In this document: positions 1-8,830 of the stretch, in pieces | Layout of the letters: every line of letters begins with the position of its first letter | Position numbering within the stretch: position 1 is the first letter of the stretch | Translations under genes and position numbers: made by a program | Notes under the pieces: generated by a model | The model's database searches: none | What the model was told of the DNA's origin: nothing | What the model saw: the letters and a program-made list of their open reading frames with translations, nothing else | Origin: Ideonella aquatica | GTDB lineage: Bacteria; Pseudomonadota; Gammaproteobacteria; Burkholderiales; Burkholderiaceae_C | Assembly: GCF_018069755.1 (NCBI RefSeq) | Contig: NZ_JAGQDE010000008.1 | Span: 62,001 to 126,000 of the forward strand | Length of the DNA stretch: 64,000 nt | Direction: 5' to 3'

Positions 1-668
1 TTGCCCACCTGGGCTGCGACCGAGTTGTGCGCACCGCCCGACAGGCTCAGGACATAGTTCGCCACCGCCTTGACGTCCTCAGGCGTACCGACCGCCGCGG
101 CCATCGGGGGCATCACGCCCTGACGACCTTCAACGATGGTCTTCTCGATGTAAGCGGGGCTGCCGTCACCACCCAGCCAATCGTTGTCAGCCAGGTTGGG
201 GAAGGACTTGCTGCCGCGCGCATCGGAGCCATGGCACTGCGCACAGTTGTTGACGAACAGACGCTCGCCGATGGCCATGGCCTTCGGGTTCTTGGCCAGG
301 GCTTCAGGCGCCTGACCGTTGAACTCGGCATAGACCGCCTTCATCGCCTCGGCCGCCTTGGCCTGCTCAGCCTGCAGCTGACCAGCCGACGACCACTTCA
401 GGCCACCTTCGGCCGCACCGAAGCCCGGGTACAGGGCCAGGTAGGCGATGGCGAAGACCACCGTGATCAGGAACAGGCCCATCCACCAGCGCGGCAGCGG
501 GTTGTTCAGCTCACGCAGATCACCGTCCCAGGTGTGACCGGTGCTGTTGTCGTCGGCCATCGGGCGGTGCTTGCTCGCGCCGATCAGCACGGCCAGGCAG
601 AACACCAGGCCGCCCGCGACGATGGCCACCACATAGAGCGACCAAAACGAACTCACAAAATCACTCAT
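1..668 (-). CDS. ccoP: cbb3-type cytochrome c oxidase diheme subunit CcoP, C-terminus cut by window edge
   Basis: This is the membrane-anchored c-type cytochrome subunit of the cbb3 oxidase, which passes electrons towards CcoO/CcoN in microaerobic respiration. The visible 222 residues start at ATG 668 (MSDFVSSFWSLYVVAIV). An N-terminal membrane helix comes first, then the tryptophan/aspartate-rich stretch typical of CcoP, a second helix (about residues 60-80), and the first heme site CAQCH at about residues 142-146. The second CxxCH expected in this family would lie beyond the left edge. The gene follows ccoQ by 45 bases and is the last visible gene of a ccoI-S-N-O-Q-P series. An AGGAGAAAG ribosome binding site precedes the start. 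Identity is secure from motif and context. Confidence 0.93.
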   Translation of the reverse strand, partial: MSDFVSSFWSLYVVAIVAGGLVFCLAVLIGASKHRPMADDNSTGHTWDGDLRELNNPLPRWWMGLFLITVVFAIAYLALYPGFGAAEGGLKWSSAGQLQAEQAKAAEAMKAVYAEFNGQAPEALAKNPKAMAIGERLFVNNCAQCHGSDARGSKSFPNLADNDWLGGDGSPAYIEKTIVEGRQGVMPPMAAAVGTPEDVKAVANYVLSLSGGAHNSVAAQVG

Positions 669-713
669 TACTTTCTCCTTGGTGTCGGCGGCCGCAAGCG
701 GCCGCCGCGCACG

Positions 714-887
714 TCATTGCCGTTCAGAGGACGGGTCTGCGACATCGGGTTCGAGGAAAGGCAACTGGGCCGCCTCGTCGAACGCAGACTGACGCTTGCG
801 CTGCCAGGTCCAGACCATCAGTGCGATGAACAACACCATGGCCAACACCGTGATGGCGCTGCGGTAGACGTTGATGTCGAATTCCAT
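714..887 (-). CDS. ccoQ: small cbb3 oxidase subunit CcoQ/FixQ
   Basis: This short membrane protein of 57 residues starts MEFDINVYRSAITVLAMVLF and has a single hydrophobic helix (about residues 11-26) followed by a WTWQRKRQ basic patch. It sits between ccoO and ccoP, exactly where CcoQ is found in cbb3 operons. In known systems CcoQ is not catalytic and helps stability or assembly of the oxidase. It begins 15 bases after the ccoO stop and ends 45 bases before ccoP, so it is surely co-transcribed. Confidence 0.88.
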   Translation of the reverse strand: MEFDINVYRSAITVLAMVLFIALMVWTWQRKRQSAFDEAAQLPFLEPDVADPSSERQ

Positions 888-902
888 CAGTCGCTCCGGT
901 GA

Positions 903-1520
903 TTACTTGCGAGCGGTGCCCAGCACCTGCAGGTAGGCGATGACGGCGTCGATCTCGGTCTTGTCCTTGACCTCGTCGGCGGCCTTGGCGATCTCGTCGT
1001 CCGTGTACGGGACGCCGACCATGCGCAGGGCCTTCATCTTGGGGGCCAGTTCCGCCGGATTCAGCGTCGTCTTGGCCAGCCAGGGGTAGGACGGCATGTT
1101 CGACTCGGGCACCACATCACGCGGGTTGTTCAGGTGAACACGGTGCCACTCGTCAGAGTAGCGGCCGCCCACGCGGTGCAGGTCCGGACCGGTGCGCTTG
1201 GAGCCCCACTGGAACGGGTGGTCGTAGACGAACTCGCCGGCCACCGAATAGGGGCCATAGCGCAGCGTCTCGGCACGGAAGGGGCGCACCATCTGCGAGT
1301 GGCAGTTGTAGCAGCCCTCGCGGATGTAGACGTCCCGACCGGCCAGTTGCAGCGCGGTGTAGGGCTTGAGGCCCTCGACCGGCTGGGTCGTCGAGCGCTG
1401 GAAGAACAGCGGCACGATTTCCACCAGGCCACCGAATGCGACGGTGACCAGGATCAGCACGATCATCAGGAAGTTGCTGGTCTCGATCTTCTCGTGACCC
1501 GTCGGCTTGTGACTAGCCAT
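903..1520 (-). CDS. ccoO: cbb3-type cytochrome c oxidase monoheme subunit CcoO
   Basis: This is the membrane-bound monoheme cytochrome c of the cbb3 oxidase, 205 residues from ATG 1520 ([18 protein letters not shown]). One N-terminal transmembrane helix (about residues 17-38) is followed by the heme attachment site in [13 protein letters not shown], the family signature, and a later methionine-containing segment. An AGAAGGAGAAACAAC ribosome binding site supports this start; a longer in-frame reading would add about 20 implausible residues upstream. The gene follows ccoN by 22 bases. Confidence 0.95.
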   Translation of the reverse strand: MASHKPTGHEKIETSNFLMIVLILVTVAFGGLVEIVPLFFQRSTTQPVEGLKPYTALQLAGRDVYIREGCYNCHSQMVRPFRAETLRYGPYSVAGEFVYDHPFQWGSKRTGPDLHRVGGRYSDEWHRVHLNNPRDVVPESNMPSYPWLAKTTLNPAELAPKMKALRMVGVPYTDDEIAKAADEVKDKTEIDAVIAYLQVLGTARK

Positions 1521-1542
1521 GTTGTTTCTCCTTCTCTCGGGC

Positions 1543-2982
1543 TCAGGCGTGGGCAGCGGCGGCAGGCACCGGCACCGCAACGGCCTTGCCGTTGGCGATC
1601 GTCATGACGACGTTCCAGAGCATGATGACCATGCCGCTCAGGTACAGCAGGCCGCCCAGGACGCGCATCACGTAGAACGGATAGGTCGCCTTGACGCTCT
1701 CGACAAAGCTGTAGACCAGCGTGCCATCGGGGTTGACCGCGCGCCACATCAGACCCTGCATCACACCGGCAATCCACATCGCAGCGATGTAGAGCACGAT
1801 GCCGATGGTGGCGATCCAGAAGTGCAGCTCGATCGCCTTGGTGCTGAACATCGCCTTGCGGCCGAACATGCGCGGGATCAGGTGGTACAGGCAGCCGATC
1901 GACACCAGACCCACCCAGCCCAGGGCACCCGAGTGCACGTGGCCGACAGTCCAGTCCGTGTAGTGCGACAGCGCGTTGACGGTCTTGATCGACATCATCG
2001 GACCTTCGAAGGTCGACATGCCATAGAACGACAGCGAGACGATCAGGAACTTCAGGATCGGGTCGTCACGCAGCTTGTGCCAGGCGCCCGACAGGGTCAT
2101 GATGCCGTTGATCATGCCGCCCCAGGACGGTGCCAGCAGGATCAGCGAGAAGATCATGCCGATCGACTGGGTCCAGTCCGGCAGCGCGGTGTAGTGCAGG
2201 TGGTGGGGGCCCGCCCACATGTACGTGAAGATCAGGGCCCAGAAGTGCACGATCGACAGGCGATACGAGTACACCGGACGCTCGGCCTGCTTGGGGATGT
2301 AGTAGTACATCATGCCCAGGAAGGCGGCGGTCAGGAAGAAGCCCACGGCATTGTGGCCGTACCACCATTGCACCATCGCGTCCTGGACACCGGCGTAGGC
2401 CGAGTAGCTCTTGGTGAGCGTGACCGGGATTTCAGCGCTGTTGACGATGTGCAGCAGGGCCACGGCGATGATGAAGGCGCCGAAGAACCAGTTCGCCACG
2501 TAGATGTGGCGCACCTTGCGGATACCCACCGTGCCGAAGAACACCACGGCATACGCGACCCAGGTGACCGTGATCAAGATGTCGATCGGCCACTCCAGCT
2601 CGGCGTACTCCTTGCCGGTGGTGATGCCCAGCGGCAGCGTGATCACCGCGAGCACGATGGTCAGGTTCCAGCCCAGGAAGGTGAACCAGGCCAGGCCCGG
2701 CGCGAACAGGCGGGTCTGGCAGGTGCGCTGGACCACGTGGTAGCTGGTGGCAAAAAGCACCGAGCCACCGAAGGCGAAGATCACTGCATTGGTGTGCAGC
2801 GGTCGCAGGCGCCCGTAGCTGAGCCACGGGATGCCGTTGATCAACTCAGGCCAGGCGAGCTGGGACGCGACGATGACGCCAACCAGCATGCCGACGATGC
2901 CGTACACGACGGAAAGGACAGCAAACCATCGGACGACTCCGTCTTCATAGACCGGTTGCCCCGGTGCGGAACTATTTGCCAT
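1543..2982 (-). CDS. ccoN: cbb3-type cytochrome c oxidase catalytic subunit I CcoN
   Basis: This is the heme-copper oxygen reductase core, which reduces O2 with high affinity and pumps protons. It has 479 residues, the usual length, with about twelve membrane helices and histidine-rich heme/copper ligands, for example in [13 protein letters not shown] and SMIL-type helices. The sequence [20 protein letters not shown] is strongly characteristic of CcoN. An AAGGAGGCC ribosome binding site lies just before ATG 2982. The 50-base gap to the upstream ccoS could hold a further promoter, but I see no convincing FNR site there. It forms the enzyme with CcoO, CcoQ and CcoP downstream. Confidence 0.97.
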   Translation of the reverse strand: MANSSAPGQPVYEDGVVRWFAVLSVVYGIVGMLVGVIVASQLAWPELINGIPWLSYGRLRPLHTNAVIFAFGGSVLFATSYHVVQRTCQTRLFAPGLAWFTFLGWNLTIVLAVITLPLGITTGKEYAELEWPIDILITVTWVAYAVVFFGTVGIRKVRHIYVANWFFGAFIIAVALLHIVNSAEIPVTLTKSYSAYAGVQDAMVQWWYGHNAVGFFLTAAFLGMMYYYIPKQAERPVYSYRLSIVHFWALIFTYMWAGPHHLHYTALPDWTQSIGMIFSLILLAPSWGGMINGIMTLSGAWHKLRDDPILKFLIVSLSFYGMSTFEGPMMSIKTVNALSHYTDWTVGHVHSGALGWVGLVSIGCLYHLIPRMFGRKAMFSTKAIELHFWIATIGIVLYIAAMWIAGVMQGLMWRAVNPDGTLVYSFVESVKATYPFYVMRVLGGLLYLSGMVIMLWNVVMTIANGKAVAVPVPAAAAHA

Positions 2983-3032
2983 TGAAGGCCTCCTTCTTCT
3001 TGAGACTCAAAGGGACTCAGGTAACCCTAGGA

Positions 3033-3224
3033 TCAGGATTGTTTTGTAAGCGGCCTTGCGGCCGCTTGATCGGCATCAACCGGGGTGACCTCCTGTTGCA
3101 GGATCCGCTCACCCTCGCGCTCCAGATCGTCAAATTGACCCCGGTGCAGTGCCCAGGCGAAGACGCCGATGATCCCCAGCACCAGCACGGCGGACAGCGG
3201 AATCAGCAACCACATCACTTCCAT
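3033..3224 (-). CDS. ccoS: cbb3 oxidase maturation protein CcoS
   Basis: This is a 63-residue membrane protein starting MEVMWLLIPLSAVLVLGIIG. One hydrophobic helix is followed by AWALHRGQFDDLEREGERIL, which is the CcoS signature (WA...GQFDDLE). CcoS is needed to insert heme and copper cofactors into CcoN. The start at 3224 is preferred over a methionine three codons later because of family alignment and the nearby AAAAGAGC ribosome binding site. The gene lies 11 bases after ccoI and 50 before ccoN, the standard order. Confidence 0.9.
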   Translation of the reverse strand: MEVMWLLIPLSAVLVLGIIGVFAWALHRGQFDDLEREGERILQQEVTPVDADQAAARPLTKQS

Positions 3225-3235
3225 TGCAGCTCTTT

Positions 3236-5506
3236 TCAGCGGGCCAGCCGCAAAGAATTGCCCACCACCAGCAGCGAGCTGAGCGCCATGCCCAGGCCTG
3301 CGGCCCAGGGCGGCAGATAGCCGGCCAGCGCCAACGGGATGCAGGCGGCGTTGTAGACGGCGGCCCAGATCAGGTTCTGCCGCACGATACCGATGGCGCG
3401 CTGCGCCAGTTGGCGCGCCATGACCAGATCGGACAGGCGGTTGGAGCTGACCACGGCATCGGCGTGTACGCGCGAGACCAGCGCGCCATGGCCCATCGCA
3501 AAGGACACGTCGGCGCGCGCCAGCACCGGCGCGTCGTTGACGCCGTCGCCCACCATGCCGCACACCTGCCCGCTCGCCTGGGTTCGGGCCACCACGGCCA
3601 GCTTGTCTTCGGGGGTGGCGCCGCCCTGGGCCAGATCCAGCCCCAGCGCAGCGCCAACGGCCTGCACCCGCAGCGGGTCATCCCCCGACAGCAGGGCCAC
3701 CTGGACGCCGCCGGCCTGCAGGGCCTGCACCGCCTGCCGGGCGTCGGGACGAAGGCGTTCCTCAAAGCCGAAGCGCCACTGCACCTGCCCCACGGGACCA
3801 AAGCAGACCTCCTGACCCTGGGCCGCCAGCCCGGGTTCGGCCCGCACCCAGGCGCGTGAGCCCAAACGCCAGACGCGACCGGCTGGATCGGTGGCCTGCA
3901 GTCCCTGCCCGGCCTCCTCGCGCACCTCGGCCCAAGCAAAGGCCTGAGCCTGACCCACGGCGCGCGGGTCGCTGGCCAGCGCCTGCGCCAGCGGATGCGA
4001 GGACCAGCGGGCCAGCGCCAACGCTGCCTGCTCGGCCTGCAGCGCTGGTTCGGTGCCAGCCACGCGCTCGGTGACGGCCCACTGCGGGCGGTCTTCGGTC
4101 AGCGTGCCGGTCTTGTCCATGAACAGGCGGTCGATGCGTGCCAGCGCCTCCAGGGCGTCCAGGCGCTGCACCATCACGCCACGCCGAGCCAGTGCACCGG
4201 TGGCCGCCACCAGCGCCGAGGGTGCGGCCAGCGACAGCGCGCAGGGGCAGGTGACGATCAGCACGGACACCATCACCCACAGCGCGCGGTCGGGATCGAC
4301 AACGCTCCAGACCGCCGCCGCGCCGAAGGCCAGCAGCAGCACCGCCCAAAGGAAGGGGCCGGCCCAGGCATCGGCCCAACGCGCCAGCGCCGGGCGCTGG
4401 CTCAGGGCGTCGCGCATCATCGTGACGATCGCCTGGTAGCGGGTGTCGGCACCAACGCGCTCGACCCGCATCACCACCGGTCCGCCCAGATTCAGGCTGC
4501 CGCCGACCAGCTCGTCCCCGGGCTGGTGCAACACCGGCACCGACTCGCCGCTGAGCAGCGACTCGTCGGCCTGCGTGGTGCCCACCTCCAGGCGACCATC
4601 GGCCGGGAAGGCCGCGCCCAGCGGTACGCGCACGCGGTCGCCCGGCTGCAGGCGCTGGACGCTGATGCGCTCCACCTCGCCATCCGCCCGCAGGCGCAGC
4701 GCGGTCTCGGGCATGCCGGCCAGCGACTGCTCCAGCGCCTCGGCCGCCCGGTGGCGGGCGCTCATCTCCAGGTAGCGGCCTCCCAGCAGGAAGCTGATGA
4801 ACATCGTGAACGAGTCAAAGTAGACCTCGTGCCCGAACACGCCGTGGGGGTCAAAGGTGGCGCCTGAGCTGGCCACGAAGGTGACCAGCAGGCCCAGGGC
4901 CACCGGCACGTCCATGCTGATGCGCCGGGCGCGCACCGCATGCCAGGCGTTGCGCATCATCGGGCCGGCCGAGAACAGCAGCACCGGCAGCGACACCAGC
5001 CAGCAGCCCCAGTTCAGCAATTGGCGCAGGTCGGGTTCAATCTGGTTGCCGCTGGCCACGTAGCTGGGCGTGGCGAACATCATCACCTGCATCGCGCAGA
5101 AACTGGCCACGAACAGCCGCCACAGCGCCTGGCGGCGTTCGCGTCGGCGCAGCTCACGCGCAGGCGCGGCGGCATCCGGCACAGCGTCATAGCCCGCGCC
5201 ACGCACTGCGCGCACCAGCGCCGACGGGCGGGTGCGCGTTGGGTCCCAACGCACCTGGGCACGGTGACCCGCGGCATTGACCTGGGCATCGAGCACGCCA
5301 TCGACCTGCTGCAGCGCGGATTCGATGGTCCCGGCACAGGCCGCGCAGTACATGCCCGAGACCAGGAAAGCCGACTCGGCCACCCGCACGCCACCGCCCT
5401 GCTCCACCATGCGCGTGAAGGCCCGCTGTTCGACAGGGTCATCCAGCACGTCCAGTTCGGCGTTGGAACCCAGGTCAGGCTCGGCGATGGCAGCAGGCAA
5501 GGTCAC
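3236..5506 (-). CDS. ccoI: copper-translocating P-type ATPase CcoI (cbb3 assembly)
   Basis: This is a P1B ATPase that exports or delivers Cu for cbb3 oxidase assembly. From N to C it shows a heavy-metal-binding domain with GMYCAAC, membrane helices, the actuator region, the CPC metal site in VTCPCALSLAAPSALV, the phosphorylation motif DKTGTLTED and the hinge GDGVNDAPVL. The start is uncertain. GTG 5506 gives 756 residues; a GTG at 5572 would add 22 arginine-rich residues. I prefer 5506 because a plausible promoter (-10 about 5574-5579) would place the transcript start inside the longer version. The gene heads the minus-strand cco series and is divergent from the DUF192 gene. Confidence 0.92.
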   Translation of the reverse strand: MTLPAAIAEPDLGSNAELDVLDDPVEQRAFTRMVEQGGGVRVAESAFLVSGMYCAACAGTIESALQQVDGVLDAQVNAAGHRAQVRWDPTRTRPSALVRAVRGAGYDAVPDAAAPARELRRRERRQALWRLFVASFCAMQVMMFATPSYVASGNQIEPDLRQLLNWGCWLVSLPVLLFSAGPMMRNAWHAVRARRISMDVPVALGLLVTFVASSGATFDPHGVFGHEVYFDSFTMFISFLLGGRYLEMSARHRAAEALEQSLAGMPETALRLRADGEVERISVQRLQPGDRVRVPLGAAFPADGRLEVGTTQADESLLSGESVPVLHQPGDELVGGSLNLGGPVVMRVERVGADTRYQAIVTMMRDALSQRPALARWADAWAGPFLWAVLLLAFGAAAVWSVVDPDRALWVMVSVLIVTCPCALSLAAPSALVAATGALARRGVMVQRLDALEALARIDRLFMDKTGTLTEDRPQWAVTERVAGTEPALQAEQAALALARWSSHPLAQALASDPRAVGQAQAFAWAEVREEAGQGLQATDPAGRVWRLGSRAWVRAEPGLAAQGQEVCFGPVGQVQWRFGFEERLRPDARQAVQALQAGGVQVALLSGDDPLRVQAVGAALGLDLAQGGATPEDKLAVVARTQASGQVCGMVGDGVNDAPVLARADVSFAMGHGALVSRVHADAVVSSNRLSDLVMARQLAQRAIGIVRQNLIWAAVYNAACIPLALAGYLPPWAAGLGMALSSLLVVGNSLRLAR

Positions 5507-5573
5507 AACGGCAAAGGAACGTGGATGGCGGCGTCTGAAGAAGCGCGCACGACGGACGAATCGCGGGCGCACG

Positions 5574-5616
5574 ATAATCTAGCGCCACGACCTGTATTGG
5601 ACATGACAAAGATCAA
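5574..5616 (-). promoter_or_regulatory. possible FNR/ANR-dependent promoter of ccoI
   Basis: On the minus strand TTGATCTTTGTCAT (5616 to 5603) matches the FNR consensus TTGATnnnnATCAA at 8 of 10 positions. A GATTAT -10-like hexamer (5579 to 5574) lies downstream. The site would be centred about 41.5 bases upstream of a start near 5567, the class II position for FNR activators. Oxygen control is expected for cbb3 oxidases. This is read by eye and the right half-site is imperfect. Confidence 0.45.
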
Positions 5617-6070
5617 GCCAAAGCCCGCCACCCTGATTCATCTGGCCTGCCTGGCCCTGGGCAGCCTGTCGGTTGCGGCATCGGCGCAACAGGCGCAGCA
5701 GTTGCCCACCGTCAATCTGGGCGCCGGTATGTACAACATCGTCGCCCAGGTCGCCCGCACCGAAGACCAGCGCGCCACCGGTCTGATGCACAGGCGCGAG
5801 ATGCCGGCCCATGAGGGCATGATTTTCGTCTTCGAGCAACCGGCCACCCAGTGCTTCTGGATGCGCAACACGCTGATCCCGCTGTCGACCGCCTTCGTCG
5901 ACGAGGACGGCACGATCGTCAACATCGAGGACATGGCCCCGATGACCGAGAACTCGCACTGCTCGAAGAAGCCCGTGCGTTTCGTGCTGGAAATGAACCA
6001 GGGCTGGTTCGCCAAGCGGGGCTTCAAGGCCGGCAGCCGGCTGCGCGGGCCGCTGTTCAAGTCGTCCTGA
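5603..6070 (+). CDS. secreted DUF192 family protein
   Basis: This is a 155-residue protein with an N-terminal signal peptide (MTKIKPKPATLIHLACLALG ending near ASAQQ) followed by a DUF192 domain. Family features are ARTEDQRATGLMHRREMPAHEGMIF (stated here only in parts), the FWMRNTLIPLSTAFVD core and a C-terminal GFKAGSRL segment. DUF192 proteins are small periplasmic or archaeal proteins of unknown biochemical role. ATG 5603 overlaps the possible FNR site of the divergent ccoI gene. A GATAAT hexamer at 5573-5578 could be its -10 element. The gene converges on sodB with a shared hairpin terminator between them. Confidence 0.85.
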   Translation: MTKIKPKPATLIHLACLALGSLSVAASAQQAQQLPTVNLGAGMYNIVAQVARTEDQRATGLMHRREMPAHEGMIFVFEQPATQCFWMRNTLIPLSTAFVDEDGTIVNIEDMAPMTENSHCSKKPVRFVLEMNQGWFAKRGFKAGSRLRGPLFKSS

Positions 6071-6085
6071 ACACTCAGAAACGAC

Positions 6086-6110
6086 ACAGGCCGGCACCTG
6101 GCCGGCCTGT
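6086..6110. terminator. bidirectional hairpin between DUF192 gene and sodB
   Basis: There is a perfect 10-bp inverted repeat, ACAGGCCGGC / GCCGGCCTGT, with a 5-base loop. It sits between the converging stops at 6070 and 6131. No strong T-run follows on either strand. Confidence 0.7.
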
Positions 6111-6130
6111 CCTTGGGGCGAGCTGCCCGA

Positions 6131-6715
6131 TCAGGCGAAGTTGGCTTCGGCGAACGACCAGTTGACCAGCGAGGCCAGGAAGGTCTCGACGAACTTCGGG
6201 CGCAGGTTGCGGAAGTCCACGTAGTAGGCGTGTTCCCACACGTCGATCGTCAGCAGCGCCTTGTCGCCGGTGGTCAGCGGGGTGCCGGCGGCGCCCATGT
6301 TGACGATGTCCACCGTGCCGTCGGCCTTCTTGACCAGCCAGGTCCAGCCTGAGCCGAAGTTGCCCACCGCGCTCTTGGTGAAGGCTTCCTTGAAGGCGGC
6401 GTAGGAGCCCCACTTGGCGTTGATCGCCGCGGCCAGCGCACCCGAGGGCTCACCACCGCCGTCCTTCTTCAGGCAGTTCCAGAAGAAGGTGTGGTTCCAG
6501 ATCTGGGCCGCGTTGTTGTAGATGCCGGCCGAGGACTTCTTGACGATGTCTTCGAGGCTGGCGTTCTCGAACTCGGTGCCCGGGATCAGGTTGTTCAGGT
6601 TGGTGACGTAGGCGTTGTGGTGCTTGCCATGGTGGTACTCCAGCGTCTCGCGGCTCATGTGCGGAGCCAGGTCATCGAGGCCGAAGGGCAGCGCGGGCAG
6701 CGTGTGGGTCGTCAT
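6131..6715 (-). CDS. sodB: iron superoxide dismutase
   Basis: This cytoplasmic enzyme dismutates superoxide. Its 194 residues match the Fe/Mn-SOD family closely. The four metal ligands are visible: His28 in EYHHGKHH, His75 in IWNHTFFW, Asp158 and His162 in DVWEHAYY. The context GAAGTPLTTGDKALL fits the Fe-type enzymes of proteobacteria. AAGGAG lies just upstream of ATG 6715. The gene points away from mfd-type housekeeping neighbours and is followed by a shared terminator. It lies downstream of xseA on the same strand, but a 116-base gap with its own promoter-like sequence suggests separate transcription. Confidence 0.97.
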   Translation of the reverse strand: MTTHTLPALPFGLDDLAPHMSRETLEYHHGKHHNAYVTNLNNLIPGTEFENASLEDIVKKSSAGIYNNAAQIWNHTFFWNCLKKDGGGEPSGALAAAINAKWGSYAAFKEAFTKSAVGNFGSGWTWLVKKADGTVDIVNMGAAGTPLTTGDKALLTIDVWEHAYYVDFRNLRPKFVETFLASLVNWSFAEANFA

Positions 6716-6786
6716 GGAATCTCCTTGATGGGGGTGGGCGTCCTGCCGACCGGGTGTCCCGGCGGGATCAGGGGGCTAACCACTTG

Positions 6787-6792
6787 ATTGTA
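6787..6792 (-). promoter_or_regulatory. candidate -10 element of sodB
   Basis: TACAAT on the minus strand (5 of 6 matches to TATAAT) lies about 70 bases upstream of the sodB start codon, in the xseA-sodB gap. No good -35 hexamer is visible at 17 bases, so an activator or another sigma factor contact may be needed. Confidence 0.35.
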
Positions 6793-6831
6793 GGCAGCCC
6801 CTGAGGCCCGGGCCGCCATGGGGTCAAGCGC

Positions 6832-8121
6832 TCAACGCGGTGCACCAGGAGGATGCGTCACCGTCATCCCCGCCTCGCCATCGGCCCACACCGCCGTCAG
6901 CGCCTGGCCGGGTTGCAGGCCCTGGGCGCGCAGCACCGGCTGGCCGTCGGCATCGGTGATCCAGGCATAGCCGCGCTCCAGCACGCGGCGCGGGTCCAGC
7001 GCGCCGAGTTGCGCGCTCAGCTCGGCCAGGCGCGCTCGGCGCACCGCGACACCCTGCTGCGCCGTGCGCTGCAGGCGCTGCCCGCGCACCTGCAGCAGCT
7101 CAGCGTTCTGGCGCCCAGCCTCGCGCAGCGCCGCCTGCAGACGCTCGCCCTGCCGCTGCAGCGCCAGGCGCTGCAGGCCGATCGACTGGGCCGGACGTCG
7201 CAGCCGCAGGCCCAGCAGGTCCAGGCGCTGGCTGTGGCGATCCAGCTCACGCAGTACCTGCCGCCGCAGCAGGCGCGCCCGGGTGTCCAGGCTGACCAGC
7301 AGTTCGTCCAGGGCCGCAGCGATCTGCTCGGCTGCCGCGGTGGGCGTGGCCGCGCGGTGGTCGGCCGCCAGGTCGGCCAGCGTGATGTCGCTCTCATGGC
7401 CCACGCCGCACACGACCGGCAGCGGCGAGGCGGCGATCGCCCGCACCACCCGCTCATCATTGAAGGCCCACAGGTCCTCGAGCGAGCCGCCGCCGCGGCA
7501 CAGCAGGATGGCCTCGGCCTGGGGATCGGCGGCGGCTGTGGCCAGCGCGCGCACCAGCGCCGCAGGCGCCTCGGCGCCTTGCACCAGGCTGGGCACCAGA
7601 TGCACCTGCACATAGGGCGCGCGCCGGGCCAGCGTGGTGACCACGTCGTGCAACGCCGCCCCCGAGGCCGACGTCACCAGAGCCACACAGCGCGGCAACG
7701 CGGGCAGCGCCCGCTTGCGCGCGGCATCGAACAGGCCCAGCGCCTCCAGCCGGGCCTTCAGGCGCAGGAATTCCTCGTACAGCGACCCGGCGCCGACCAC
7801 CGACATGGCCTCGACCACCATCTGCAGCTCACCGCGGGCTTCGTACACCGCCAGGCGGCCGCGCAGCTCGACCTGCTGGCCATCACGCGGCGCGAACGCC
7901 AACAGCGAGGCCGCGCGCCGGAACATCGCGCAGCGCAGTGTGGCGCCGGCGCCGCTGCCGTCCTTGAGGGTGAAGTAGCAATGGCCGCTGCCGGCACGGG
8001 TGAAGCCGCTGAGCTCGCCGCGCACGCTGACCGAGGCAAAGCGTGCCGACAGCGCATCGCCCACCGCCAGCAGCAGCGCGCCGACACTCCACGCCCGCGA
8101 CACGGGTTCAAGCATCGTCAT
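6832..8121 (-). CDS. xseA: exodeoxyribonuclease VII large subunit
   Basis: XseA is the large subunit of the single-strand-specific nuclease exonuclease VII. The product has 429 residues from ATG 8121 (MTMLEPVSRAWSVGALLLAV). It shows an N-terminal OB-fold (RGELSGFTRAGSGHCYFTLK) and the catalytic core with LVTSASGAALHDVV, ILLCRGGGSLEDLWAFNDE and CGVGHESDITLADLAADHRA, followed by a coiled-coil-rich C-terminus. A much longer in-frame extension upstream runs through the exbB region and is not real. The small subunit gene xseB is not in this window. It is divergent from exbB with a 75-base spacer. Confidence 0.95.
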   Translation of the reverse strand: MTMLEPVSRAWSVGALLLAVGDALSARFASVSVRGELSGFTRAGSGHCYFTLKDGSGAGATLRCAMFRRAASLLAFAPRDGQQVELRGRLAVYEARGELQMVVEAMSVVGAGSLYEEFLRLKARLEALGLFDAARKRALPALPRCVALVTSASGAALHDVVTTLARRAPYVQVHLVPSLVQGAEAPAALVRALATAAADPQAEAILLCRGGGSLEDLWAFNDERVVRAIAASPLPVVCGVGHESDITLADLAADHRAATPTAAAEQIAAALDELLVSLDTRARLLRRQVLRELDRHSQRLDLLGLRLRRPAQSIGLQRLALQRQGERLQAALREAGRQNAELLQVRGQRLQRTAQQGVAVRRARLAELSAQLGALDPRRVLERGYAWITDADGQPVLRAQGLQPGQALTAVWADGEAGMTVTHPPGAPR

Positions 8122-8196
8122 GCCACGCCGCGCCGAGGCACGCGGCCTTCGGTCCATAATCGCGCGTTCATTGAAAAGGACCGTGTCAGGGACCGC

Positions 8197-8823
8197 ATGC
8201 TGTCGATCATACAAGCCGCCGGCTGGCCGATCTGGCCATTGATCCTGTGTTCCGTGGCCGCGCTGGCACTGGTGTTCGAGCGCCTGTCGGCGCTGCGCCG
8301 TGCCCGCATCGCGCCCGATGGCCTGGTGGACGAGGTGATCGGCGTCACCCGCCAGTCCATGCCCACCGCCGACATGCTGTCCAAGCTGGCCGACAACTCG
8401 CTGCTGGGCTCGGTGCTGGCCGCAGGTGTCAAGGTGGTGGCGCTGGATCCGCGCTGCCCCGAGGAGCAGATCCGCGAGGCCTTCGAGAGCGCCGGCCGCG
8501 CCGCCGCACACCAGCTTGAGCGCTACCTCAACGCGCTGGCCACCATTGCCTCCGCCGCGCCGCTGCTGGGCCTGCTGGGCACGGTGATCGGCATGATCGA
8601 GATCTTCGGCTCGCAAGGTGGCAGCGGCAGCAACCCGGCGCAGCTGGCGCATGGCATCTCGGTGGCGCTGTACAACACCGCCTTCGGCCTGATGGTGGCC
8701 ATTCCCTCGCTGATCGCGCACCGTTTCTTCCGTGGGCGCGTGAATGAGTCGCTGCACGAGATGGAGCAAGGCGCCGAGCGTCTGCTTCACCACCTGCGCC
8801 GACTGCCGGTGCGGCAGTTCTGA
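8197..8823 (+). CDS. exbB: MotA/TolQ/ExbB proton channel family protein
   Basis: This inner-membrane protein of 208 residues resembles ExbB and uses proton motive force with ExbD to energise an outer-membrane partner. There are three membrane helices: an N-terminal one (about residues 6-26) and two in the C-terminal half around TIASAAPLLGLLGTVIGMIE and VALYNTAFGLMVAIPSLIA, both conserved in the family. GTCAGGGA precedes ATG 8197. exbD follows after 7 bases. No tonB lies nearby, so the partner must be elsewhere. A TolQ-like role is less likely because tolR, tolA and tolB are absent. Confidence 0.88.
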   Translation: MLSIIQAAGWPIWPLILCSVAALALVFERLSALRRARIAPDGLVDEVIGVTRQSMPTADMLSKLADNSLLGSVLAAGVKVVALDPRCPEEQIREAFESAGRAAAHQLERYLNALATIASAAPLLGLLGTVIGMIEIFGSQGGSGSNPAQLAHGISVALYNTAFGLMVAIPSLIAHRFFRGRVNESLHEMEQGAERLLHHLRRLPVRQF

Positions 8824-8830
8824 GGCCGCC

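Noticed and set aside
3000..3010. TTGAGACTCAA before ccoN as an FNR site
   Set aside because: The half-sites are too close: FNR needs four bases between TTGAT and ATCAA.
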